Shown here one piece after another: positions 1-10,381 of a stretch of DNA of 64,000 nt. A program made the translations under genes and the position numbers. How positions within the stretch are numbered: position 1 is the first letter of the stretch; every line of letters starts with the position of its first letter. Location: contig NC_037270.1 of assembly GCF_000002425.4 (NCBI RefSeq), positions 4,489,915-4,553,914 on the forward strand, read 5' to 3'. The DNA is from Physcomitrium patens (lineage: Eukaryota > Streptophyta > Bryopsida > Funariales > Funariaceae). Under the pieces are notes generated by a model, which worked only from the letters and a program-made list of their open reading frames with translations, did not search any database and was not told where the DNA came from.

Positions 1-813
1 GCTCTTGCATTTGTGCCATTGCACTCTTCATTTCAACAAGCTCTGCCATAATGACACTAAGAAGAAAAATTTGTTTGATATTGCTCAAGACAAAAAAAAA
101 GAAAGACTTGATAACAAAGAAGATACTAAGAACAATATCAGTTTAGAAGTGGGTAATCCGCAAACTTCTAATATGCTTATGTCTTGTCAAGAGAAAGGGG
201 TAATCCACTCTTACTCAAGAAAAAACAAAGCTCTGATATTGTAAGTGTACTCTTGTCAATCCGTCAAGGACAAAGACTCGATGAGGGAAAATATACACCA
301 AAAGGCTATCTCGATATAATAAGTCAAAATATAAACAAGTAGGTATATTAAAAGGAAACTGGAATGGCTATTGCCACAAGACAAGAAACTAAAGACTCTT
401 GAACCTGGACTAGAAGCAAGAAAGGAGTTGACAAGAGTGAAGAAGCCTTCACTCTTGTCTCTATATATACTATCTAACTAGGGGCTACGTGGCGACGTTC
501 TATAGGACCTCCAATATGTGTTGACTTTATAGGACACATGCCTTGACTTACAAGGCAAGTTTTTCTACGTGTGGACCACATAGTTAGCTTGATCTTCAAG
601 CTAACAACATGTGTGGCACATGGCCAACTTGTTGACCACGTTTCTAATCCAAAAAGTCAATTAAAGACACCTATGAAGTCAAAGCAGCGTCTAGGAAGTT
701 TCTAGGAAGCTTTTATATTAAATATTATAGAATTAACTTACTTTTATCTACTTTTACTTACTTCTACCTATTTTTATATGTAATTATTAGCTTACATGAT
801 TATGGCCGTGACA
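1..813 (-). mobile_element. 5' end of a minus-strand gypsy element (family A)
   Basis: This is the leader and 5' LTR of a gypsy element that reads leftward and leaves the window at base 1. Bases 1-261 match the leader of the complete copy at 33277-39616 (compare 38870-39072). A primer-binding site lies near 227-240: read on the minus strand it contains TATCAGAGC, the core of the initiator-Met tRNA site. No gag codons are visible before the edge. The plus-strand open frame in the first 244 bases is only the antisense of this leader. The element has inserted into the integrase region of a plus-strand relative, directly at 813/814. Confidence 0.8.
262..813 (-). repeat. LTR of gypsy family A
   Basis: The segment aligns along its length with the LTRs at 33277-33820 and 39073-39616. 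Its outer end is ACA at 811-813; its inner end is CGTCAAGGAC, where other copies have TGTCAAGGAC. A TATA-like run at 462-469 lies next to a perfect 13-bp inverted repeat (arms 430-442 and 447-459, loop AAGC). In element orientation the hairpin is just downstream of the TATA box, so it probably sits near the 5' end of the transcript. Confidence 0.85.
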
Positions 814-1490
814 TGTACCATCAACTACGAATAAGATGATTGGACAATTCTTTTGCCTTTGGCAAAGTTTACTTATAATAAAATAATATATTCTTCTACA
901 AAACAAACACCTTTCTTTGCTAATTTTTATTATCATCTATGACTTGATATTTTTAACTTTTCAGAAGCTCGTAATCTTATGGTAGAAGATTTGGCAAATC
1001 ATTTATCAAAGTTACATACAACATTGAAGGTGCAGTTAAAAGAAGCTTAAGAATAACAAATGATCAATGCGAATGTCTATCAAAAAGAACAATTAACATT
1101 TCACGTGGGTGACAAAGTATGGTTACTTTGTTGTAATATTAAGACTATTCATCTTTGTGATAAGTTGGACTATTGTAGGCTTAATCCATTTCCTATTTCT
1201 ACACAAATCAATCCAGTTGCATATCATTTATACTTGTCGAAGTCAATGAAAATCCTCCAGTATTCCATGTGTCTCTTCTTGAACCATACAAGATAGTAGG
1301 TATATCAAGAAGAAGACAAGTGTCACATCTTCCTATAGAAGTAGATAATAATAAAGAATTTGAAGTAGAAGAAGTCTTAGACTCAAGGCGGTGCCAAAAT
1401 AAGTTTGAATATCTTATTCATTGGCACAAATATAATATTTGTGAATACACATAGAAGTCAACAAAGAATCTTGTAAATGCAACAAAGTAG
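814..1490 (+). pseudogene. Gypsy chromovirus integrase C-terminus and chromodomain, decayed
   Basis: The reading starts inside pol at a CTINYE..DDWT stretch that matches the integrase C-terminal part of the copy at 34900-35110. It passes a GDKVWLL-type motif near 1110 and a HVSLLEPYK stretch near 1268, and ends in a chromodomain: EFEVEEVLDSRRCQNKFEYL begins near 1359. Frames change several times, and a TAG at 1452 stands where family members have the Trp of the chromodomain T-W motif. The rest of this element's gag and pol is not to the left; the minus-strand LTR at 262-813 interrupts it. Dead copy. Confidence 0.8.
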
Positions 1491-2090
1491 GTGGATACTT
1501 TTCATCGATGACATCCATCAAAATGAAGATGAAGACCTTCTCTATAAAAGAAACAAGTTCTAAGTAAGATAACATTCTACTTTCAATCTTTATTTGTAGA
1601 TTCTTTATATTTGTGACGCTAAAGAGATGGAAAATTAACAACCAATGGATTCGACTAAAGAGCCTATGTTTATAGATCTGTTGGACGAGATATTATAATT
1701 GTCACAAACTTTAAGATGACACAATCAAGATGAAGATCATCAAGAATGACATGTTCTCATTCGAATAGATGGCAAGATACAATATGTTTGGTATCACGAT
1801 TTTGGAAGAAACTCCTAGTGTTTGGTGATTTTATTAGAAGTAGAAACAACTCCTAACAATATTCCAAATGTTTTATTTGAAAGAAGTTATGAAGGCCTCA
1901 ACAATGATCAAATAATAAGGTAGTCTTTCTACTCTAGTATAAGACACTATCAATGGCTGAGAAGGCCTATCAACTATCTTTGAAAAGAACAAAGATCAAA
2001 GTATGTGGCAAATATAATTTGGCACATCTTTGATTTTCTCAACATATAAAGATTGCTCCTCATGGAACTTGTCTCTAGAATGAGGGATAA
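1491..2090 (+). other. 3' untranslated part of the gypsy element with polypurine tract
   Basis: No coding capacity is seen. The stretch matches the region between chromodomain and 3' LTR in the copies at 33821-34480 and 57225-57900 (read on the other strand). It ends in a purine-rich tract, GAATGAGGGATAA, directly before the LTR, which is the expected plus-strand priming site. Confidence 0.7.
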
Positions 2091-2628
2091 TATCATGGAC
2101 ATACACATGTAAATCAATAATTATATATATGATTTAAATAATAGTCGATAAAAGTAGGTCAATTCCATAATATCTTCTATAGAAGCTTCATAGATGCTAC
2201 TTTGACTTTATAGGTATTTTTAATTTATTTTTTAGATTAGAAATATGGTCAATAAGTTAGCCATGTATTATATATGTTGATAGCTGAAAGAACAAGCTAA
2301 CTATGTGGTCCACATATAGAAAACTTGTCTTGTAAGTTAAGGCATGTGTTGTATAAACTCAACACATATTAGAAGTCCTATAGAACATCGCCTTATAGCT
2401 TTTAATTAGATAGTATGTATATAGATTAGAATGAAGCCCTCTTCACTCTTGTCAACTCCTTTCTTGCTTCTAGTCTAGTTTTAAGAGTCTCAAGTTTTCT
2501 TGTCTTTTGGCAATAAGCCTTTCCAGTTTCTTTTTAATATATGTACTTCTTTATTTCTATTTTGTCACTTTTTCTTCAACATGGATTTCACTGGTTTATA
2601 CATTATCTTTTAGTTCATGTCTTTGACA
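2091..2628 (+). repeat. 3' LTR of gypsy family A, plus orientation
   Basis: It starts TATCATGGACATAC (TG to TA at the terminal base compared with sister LTRs) right after the polypurine tract and ends CTTTGACA. It aligns with the solo LTR at 25026-25551. It is the 3' LTR of the pol remnant at 814-1490. Confidence 0.85.
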
Positions 2629-2745
2629 AGCTTTTAGAAAGCTTTTCTAGACAGTATTATAAAAATAATCCATTTTTATCTACTTTTATCTACTTCTATC
2701 TAATTATATAAGTATTTATTAGAGTATCTATGTATATCCGTGGCA
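2629..2745 (-). repeat. Fragment of a family A LTR, opposite orientation
   Basis: About 117 bp that match the outer end of minus-oriented family A LTRs (AGAAAGCTTT..., TTTATCTACTT..., ending ...TGTATATCCGTGGCA). It directly abuts the plus-oriented LTR on its left and Helitron helicase-like sequence on its right. So two oppositely oriented LTRs of one family meet here; the remainder of the minus copy is gone. Confidence 0.65.
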
Positions 2746-3264
2746 CTTAGTAGCAAAAATATTTGAACTTAAGTATTGTGCATTAATTGGAGATATTTAT
2801 AAATATCACATTTTAGAACATGCACTTGTAAGAGTGCATACAATTAAATTTCAAAAGCAAGATCTTTTGTACAAGCATTTTTTTTTTTTTTTGAATAAAA
2901 CAAGAAAGTAAAATATTTAATCAATGTATATAAGATTGTTTGTATAAAGTTTTCTATTAAAAAAAAAGATCTATTGTTATTTGAGATAACTAATACTTAG
3001 ATGGTTCATAGTCTATATGAACCTCAAGATATGAAAGTTCCATATATGAAGAATATAATATATCAAAAGAAATATTTAAAAAAATATTAAGAAATAACAC
3101 CAATGGATAGTAATGGTTATTTCCAATATCATAGAAAGAATGATAAAAGAACTTTCAATGTTAGCAATCATATTGTAGATAATTGAAATATTATTCTATA
3201 CAATCCTACTCTTAACAAAAAATATAATTGTCATATCAACATTGATACTTGGGCTTTAATTTAT

Positions 3265-3343
<79 letters not shown>

Positions 3344-5240
3344 GATTGTGTAACAAAAAAAATTAGAAATGAAGAGATGATGTTAAGCAATATATTCATG
3401 AATGGTATATTAAAACTCTACAAGTAGCATGGCATTTGTTTGGAATGAAAATGCATGAAGAAGTTCTAAATGTGGTTTGATTGGCATTGCATCTTTTTAA
3501 AATAAATGAAGTAATTCATGATTTGAATTATCATACTGCAAAAGTCTTAGCTCATAAAAAGTAGCAAAAAATAATTTTAATAATAATTTTTAAAATATGT
3601 GAATCTATAGAGATTGCTTGATAATACAAATATCAAGAATTTCTATATCATTTTGTGTAGAAAAAGATCTCAAAGAAGTGGACAATAAGACAAACGTGGA
3701 TTTAGAATTGAAAGATTATATTTTATTAATCCTATTATAGAAGATTTTTTATTCTTTTGGCTTATTTTAATGATAGTACATAGACCATATTTATTTTAAG
3801 ATTTGTGTTCTGTAAATAAAATGCTTCAACCAAATTTTAAGAATACATGCTTAAAAATGAAATTATTAAAAGATGACAAAGAGTGGAATTAATAATTGAA
3901 AGAAGTCTCCAAAATAAAAATTTATAAGGAATTAAAAGCATTACTAAATTTTTGCTCTATCTTAATGAAGATTTATTTTGCAATATTACAAAAAAAATAT
4001 ACCATATGCGTATGTACTAGGAAGGACAATTCTTATTATTTATGATGAAATACCAATACAACATTGTCATTATATTGAAACAATTGATAGAACTCTCTAA
4101 GACATAAATATTACTAACAAGTTATTTGGTAAAATTACTATATTCTTTAGTAGAGATTTTGGTAAATTTTTTTTTGTTGTTGTTAAAGGTTTAAAAAAAG
4201 AAATTGTTGATGCTTTTTTGTAATGGTCAAAGATTTGATCTAATATTAAAGTGTACAAATTGACCAAAATTATGCATCTAGAAGGTGTATTTGATGAAAA
4301 TTGATTACTTTCTAAAGAGCTCTTGAAAGCATATATTATACAAGACTATTACTTTTGAAATTTTTTTTATGATATAATAATTTTATGTAATTTATCTAAA
4401 AAAATTTCTATTTACAAATTAAAAATGGATCAAGAATTATAGATCATTTTAAGAATAAAGTGATTCTTTTAGAATATATGAAAGTAGTTTCAATATCAAA
4501 TGGCTTAATTTAAAGTATTTATTTAGGATTGAATGAAGATGAGATACTTGAAAATGAATAATTCACTAATAAGTCTATTTTTCCTATACAAAATTATGAT
4601 ATTAATGATCTAAATAAGTATACAATGGAGAGATATTTTATATTTTATTTATTTATTTTAGTACAAATGTAGCAATTATAAAAGATGGTACAAATAATAT
4701 TAATTATTATCTGATTCAGTTTTTGAATAGCTTACATCTATGTAATTTTCTATCATTTAGCTTAGAGCTAAAGGTCAAATGTCTTATTATGTTATTGCAA
4801 AACATTCATCTGCATCAAAGACTTTGTAATTAATCAAGCATAATTATTATATAACTTACTAATTAAATTATTGAAGGAAGAGTTTTTATTTTAAGACTAT
4901 AAGGAATAATTGGCTTTTCTTTGAAAAATAACATTACGTCCATTATTTGTATAATTCTTTTTTAAATTTTAGTGAAGGAAATTTCCAATAAAAATAAGAT
5001 TTCTAATAACCATTAACAAATCTCAAGGACATATGTTGAAGAATGTAGGAATAAATCTTAGAACCTTGTTATTTGTATATAGATAGTTATATATTGTCAT
5101 TTCATAATATACTTCTTCAAATATGATCAAGATCCCATATCTTAAAAATTATAAAGATAAAAATTCTATCATAAATATATTATATTTAAAACATTTTTAA
5201 CTTAGCTATCTTTTTTTATAACAAATAAATATTATATTTG
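2746..5240 (+). pseudogene. Decayed Helitron Rep/helicase (PIF1-type)
   Basis: Conceptual reading in shifting frames recovers, in the right order, blocks typical of plant Helitron RepHel proteins: LVAKIFELK..IKFQK (about 2746-2860; compare the LVARVF..VEFQKRGLPHAH block), YEPQDMKVPYMKN (about 3018), the block DSNGYFQYHRKNDKRTFNV (about 3105) followed by YNPTLNKKYNCHINI (about 3200), LCSVNKMLQPNFKNTCLKMK (about 3800), and near the end NKSQGHMLKNVGINL (about 5008), the helicase motif normally read NKSQGQTL. Stops and frameshifts are dense, and an (AT)n run at 3270-3337 interrupts the Rep-like part. Helitron termini (5' TC, 3' CTRR with hairpin) were not located. Very old copy. Confidence 0.75.
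3270..3337. repeat. (AT)n microsatellite
   Basis: A nearly pure AT dinucleotide run of 68 bp inside the Helitron remnant, just after the HINI block. Confidence 0.95.
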
Positions 5241-5276
5241 TCAATTATAATAAAGAAACAAAAATTATTCTATTTT

Positions 5277-5281
<5 letters not shown>

Positions 5282-5307
<26 letters not shown>

Positions 5308-5329
5308 TCTTTTCTTTTCTTTTCTTTTT
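5282..5329. repeat. (TA)n followed by (TTTTC)n simple repeats
   Basis: TA dinucleotides at 5282-5306 are followed directly by TTTTC pentamers up to about 5329. Confidence 0.9.
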
Positions 5330-5429
5330 GATCAATATTTCTTTAGAATTGGTCAATTTATGACTTAGCAAGTGCAAATTAAAGTTTTAAATCTTTTTTG
5401 TGGCCAATGGCATGGATTTCTACTCTAAT

Positions 5430-7180
5430 ATTTTAAAATATATATAATTTAGTATATAAAGCTATAAATATTTATTAGTTTATTTATTAATTTTGATTTG
5501 TAGAATGAAAAATTTTGAAAAAATTAAGTGTTTTGTTGTAGCAAATCATTGTAAAAAGTTATTTAAACATGATTAATAGGATATATAGATGTAAGTTTTT
5601 TTTTTTTTTTTTTTAATTGTGGTAACATATTGTGAAAGCATTGTGGCTTAATAGTTTAGTTAATTGAACTCTATTCATATTATTATATAATTACTTTGTA
5701 ATCTTAAGTAATATGATTTTATTAGAATTTTAAAATTATTTTCAATCAATGCAATAATTGTTATAAAATAAACCTAATTATAAGAATTTTATTTCCAGCT
5801 TTAATGTGGAATTTTCTATTTTCAACTTCATATGTGTAAATATGCACATATTTATGATTGTGTGTATAAAGTAATAAATAATTTTTAAGCTATATATGCT
5901 CATTTTTAGTTAAATAGGCACTATGTAATCTTAAGCAATGTGGTTTTATTGGAATTTTAAAAGTATTGTCAACCAAAGAAACAATTGTTGAAAAAAAAAT
6001 TGATTGTAAGAATTTTATTTTTAGCTTTTATTTTTCTTTCTTTGAGCTTTCTTTTGTTTTATTTGAAATTATAGGACTAATACTCTATAATAAATTGTTT
6101 CAATTTATCTTTGTATTTTGTTATATTTTCCATGATATTGTTAAAAAATTGCTCTTCAATTAACTTTGATAAGTGTTAAAGCTAGACCATTGACAATAGT
6201 ATAAGTTCAACCAAAAATATGGAATGAGCTTCTTAAAAAATATAATAAAAAATCTTGAATATGTGAAATCTTCATCCTTATCAAATTCCAATAAAACCGT
6301 AATCTTCAAGTGTTTGAAGAAGGTTATATAGTATGTATAAAATAAAAATGAATCTATACAGCTTAATTAATTAAATTATAATTCTCAAATGCTTTAATAA
6401 TATGTTATAACAATACAAAAATAAAGATCTTACATCTATATATTCCTACTTATCATTTTTGAATATATTTTTATAATGACTTGCTACAAAAATAATCTCA
6501 ATTTTTTCAAAAAACAATAATTTGAAAACTAAAATAAATAAATAAACTAACAAATATTTAAAATTCAATTTTTTTAATATTTTATTAAAAATATCAACTA
6601 AAAATTATTTATTATTTTATATATAAAAATAGATATAAGAATATATTTATACATATGAATTTGAATATGAAAAATTTCACATAAAAGTTAATAATAAAAT
6701 TCTTATAATTAGGTTTTTTTACAAGAATTGTTGCTCTAGTTAAAAATACTTTTTAAATTCCAATAAGATCTTATTGTTTAAGATTATATAATACGTATAG
6801 AATAAAAATGAGTGCATATAGCTTAATTAATCAATTTATGATATTATAGTGCTTTAACAATATGCTATAATAATATAAAAATAAAGATCTTACATCTATG
6901 TATTCTTAGTGGTTGTGTTTAAACATCTTTTTATAATGACTTACTACAACAAAATGCATATCTTTTTCAAAACATCATATTTTTTAATCTAAAACGAGTA
7001 AATAAATTAAAAAAAAATTATTACTTTATTTACTAAAAATTATTGACTAAAAATTATTTATTGCTTTATACACACAAACATATTTACACATATAAAGTTG
7101 AATATAGAAAAATTAAAGATCTTACATCTATATATCCCTATTGATCATGTTTAAATATCTTTTTACAATGACTTAATTTT
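5430..7180. repeat. AT-rich inverted and tandem repeat complex
   Basis: Three blocks share the signature AATAAAGATCTTACATCTAT (6421, about 6882, about 7117) and sit some 250-460 bp apart, with similar flanks (GCTTTAAyAATATG upstream, TTTTATAATGACTT downstream). The same material occurs inverted at about 5440-5760, where GGATATATAGATGTAAG is the complement of CTTACATCTATATATTCC. A sub-repeat with TTTTATTrGAATTTTAAAA is found at about 5718 and 5945 and inverted near 6750. No coding sequence. It looks like a decayed foldback-type or MITE-like unit that was duplicated in tandem; the family is not recognised. Confidence 0.6.
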
Positions 7181-8560
7181 GTTACTAAACCCTCTACATG
7201 TGCATTGTACTGATATGTACATTGAGTTAGTGTTGTCTTTATAATGAAAATAAGACACAAGTGCTAGAATTATTAATTTATACTGCAAATCAAACCTTTG
7301 GAAGAACCTTTGATGTCCAAAATTACTATATTAATCAATTTGAAATCACTTCAAAGATGCCCTATGAGAAGATGAAGGTAAAAAATTAAAGATTGCATGA
7401 AATCTACTATAATTGCAAAAACAATATTACTTTTTATAGCCTTGATTGAAAAGCTTCCAACCTCCATGCCCAATGATCTTATAATGCTACTCTTGACAAA
7501 CTATAGTATCAACATGCAAATGATTGATCAAAAGTTGAGTTGTTGCTTCACTTATAATGAAAAAAAAAATGAATTATACAACCAATGGTTTTTGTCTCTT
7601 TTGGTTTATTTTGTTGGTTTGTCTCTCCTCAATTGTTTTATATAAGAAATATATATACACACACACACACACATAAATATATATATATATATATATATAA
7701 AGAATATAAAATATTTTGTATAGTAAAATAAAATAAAAATATATAAATAAATTTATTTCCTTCAATTCATTTTTTAATGTTTTCTTTGCCTATTTTTATC
7801 TATTTATTTAATAATATTATCTTAATTTAATTTTAATTTCATAATACTATAAGAGTAATTTATAAAACAAAAGAGTATTTTCTATGTGAATAATTTCTTA
7901 TTTCATGATTATATTTTTGAGAATAATTAACACATTTTAAATTAGAACCTAAGCAAGAAATCGAATCAATAAATGCTGTAAATTAAATTGTTGCATTTAT
8001 TTTTTTTCACATCAAAAGAACTAGACTCAAGTGGATAAGTTCATTATTGTCAGCCTCAAATACATGAGGCAATTCTTGTTTTTAGCCGGACTGTTGGGCT
8101 TTTGAGCAATAATAATTTTTTAATGTTGGACAATTTTTATATGCAATAAAAAAACTCAAACTTCTCACACTGAAAGAACCAGACCAAACTTTTCAGATGT
8201 ATATTACAATGACAAATTCTACTAAATATCAACCTTTTTGTCATCTTAATTCTATTTTTCACATGCTAAATGATGTGAACTGCATTTGATATACAATTCA
8301 TAAATCATATTCCTAACTAGTAATGTTTGATTTCTTTATTTCGTGAAAATTTTATGTAATTCATTCACAAATACAATTTTCTCTAATATTTGTTTCAAAC
8401 TATTTTATAAGGAAAATAATATTATTTTATTATTTAAGAAATATATATATATATATAGATATATATATATATATACACACACACACATTGTGACTGAATT
8501 ATTATATGATTTCAAGAGCTTTTTGCTAAACTTGGATTAATCTCGAATCAATCCTCACGC
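7181..8560. other. AT-rich intergenic stretch without recognised gene
   Basis: Short open frames here have AT-driven composition and no recognisable domain. Simple repeats are present: (AC)n and (AT)n at about 7650-7700 and (TA)n then (CA)n at about 8440-8490. The composition rises abruptly in GC at about 8545. Confidence 0.6.
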
Positions 8561-10381
8561 CTCCAATGACCAACAAAAAAAACCACACAACAACAAAACC
8601 CACCAACAAAACCCAGACATCCACAACACCCACGACATCCATCCATCCACCCCTTCAAGGACCCCAGAAACTCGACCCCTAAAGCCATGTCACGCGAAAG
8701 ATTTCACCTCCATCGCAACAGACCTACGTGGCACCATCCAGTACAGAAACGCCGGGTGGCACGACGCAAGTGGCGGGGACCCGGGAGTGGCGCTGAGGGG
8801 GAAGGCCAATGGGAGGCCAATAATTGGAAGTGGGGAGGGGACGCGGAAGGGAGGTGTTTCATCTATCCATCTATCCATCCAGCAGCGTCATTGTGGACAC
8901 TGTGCTTTTGTCAGTCATGCGACGCATGCATGACCGGGCACTGCCACCTGGGCGAAATGCATTCGCCAAACCCCAAGCAGTGCCACCTGGCCTGTCTCCG
9001 TCACTGCCCCCCCTTCACCCCGCCCTCTGCTCCTCCACTTCTCCCAGCGAAGCCTTCCCCTTCCCTGCCCTTCCGCTCCCCTTTCCTTTCCCCTTCGCTT
9101 CGCTGGGTTTGCTTCATTGGGCCAGGGGGCGGGGGTGTATCGATCGTTACATGGCAAATTGGAGCAATCGGGGGAGTTGCTGTAATGTGAAGGGCCCTGA
9201 AGAAGAGTGGGCACTGCATCGGAGCTGGACTGTTGTGGAGGAGGACGAGGACGAGGAGATCACCGTGGGTTGTAGGCTAAGCTTTGGGTTCGTTCCCGAC
9301 GTCGGGCTTCGTTGTTGAGCTGTTGTTGTTGGTGTTGTTATTCCGGGAGTTTTATATTCTGTGGTTGTTGAGTTGTTGAGTTGTTGTTGTGGTGGTGTAT
9401 TGATTTTGTTTCTTCCTTGAGTGGTTCGTTCAATGCAGCGTGTCTTGATGTTGTAGTTTGGGCGTTTTCTGAGCTGCGACGGTACTGATGATGGTCGAGT
9501 GACGGTTCCTAGAGTATGGATTCGTCGATGGTGAGAGAATGTGGTGGGTGGGTGGATGGGTGGGTAGTGTGAGCGGTGGTGGTTTGTTTGGCTGGGAGCA
9601 GTTATTTCTGTTGGATTGTCGTGTGTGTAATCTGGAAAGAGGATGTCGTTTTTCATGGTGTTTTTGGTCAAGTACACACCGAGAGCGGAACTCTACTGTG
9701 ATTTTTATTTTTATGTTGCGTTGAACTGCAATTTCTTCCTTCTGGCGGGGTGCGATTTTTTTACTAATTAAAGTTACGAAACAGATTTTTTTTTTTTCTT
9801 TGCTTGTTTTTTCCGCGGCATGGCTGATACATGCTCGTTGCATTGCAGAGATCTGCACTTCTTTTCGATGGTTGTGACAATTGGGGACATGTAAGCGCCC
9901 TCACTGCTACTGAAATCATCTCATTGCTTAAAGATTTCTGGAGAGCTGAATGACAGAGGTTTGGAACTGTTATTACCCTTGGGAATTCGGCTTTTCCTGT
10001 GCACTGTATAGACGTCTAGCGTTCGAGGTTTTAGAGTTGCTCAAATGCTTTATTTTGGTTTTTCGAAAGGTCGTCTTCAATTTTTTTGAATCCACGTCAG
10101 GTTTGGAAAGAGATCCTTGGAGCCCTGTGTACATTTTCTTATGTTCCGTGGTCAAGATAGCATAATGGTAGACGATTGGTACTGCGTTGTTGGATTATTG
10201 TCGGACATGACAATGATTCTAAGCTTTTAGGTCATGTTCACCGAATATTTTTGTTGATTGCATTATGGTCACGTACGTGTATTGACATTGCATGCATGTG
10301 TTATTATGTAGGTTCGTTTGTGTGGAGAATTCAAAAGTGGAAGTGAATAACGACAACTGGACTAGACCTTGCTAAATCGTA
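8561..10381 (+). promoter_or_regulatory. GC-richer promoter and 5' leader region of the 10382 gene
   Basis: The stretch 8680-9320 is G+C- and CpG-rich compared with everything to its left, with many antisense-compatible open frames but no recognisable protein. GTT-rich runs occur at 9320-9400. Plausible 3' splice sites precede the start codon (TTGCATTGCAG ending about 9849 and TTATTATGTAG ending about 10312), so one or more untranslated leader exons are likely. The transcription start cannot be placed from sequence. Confidence 0.4.

Noticed and set aside
5..244. Plus-strand frame at the left edge
   Set aside because: It lies in the leader of a minus-strand gypsy element and lacks an ATG start.
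8687..9318. Overlapping open frames of 160 or more codons on both strands
   Set aside because: They arise from GC-rich promoter-like sequence; translations are low-complexity Pro/Ser/Arg with no domain, and all strands are open at once.
9147..9858. Minus-strand frames of 176 and 142 codons rich in Asn, Thr and Pro
   Set aside because: Composition follows the GTT/GTG-rich leader of the plus-strand gene; no family resemblance.
10140..10190. AAGATAGCATAATGGTAGACGA looked like part of a tRNA gene
   Set aside because: No cloverleaf could be folded around it and no B-box-like motif follows.
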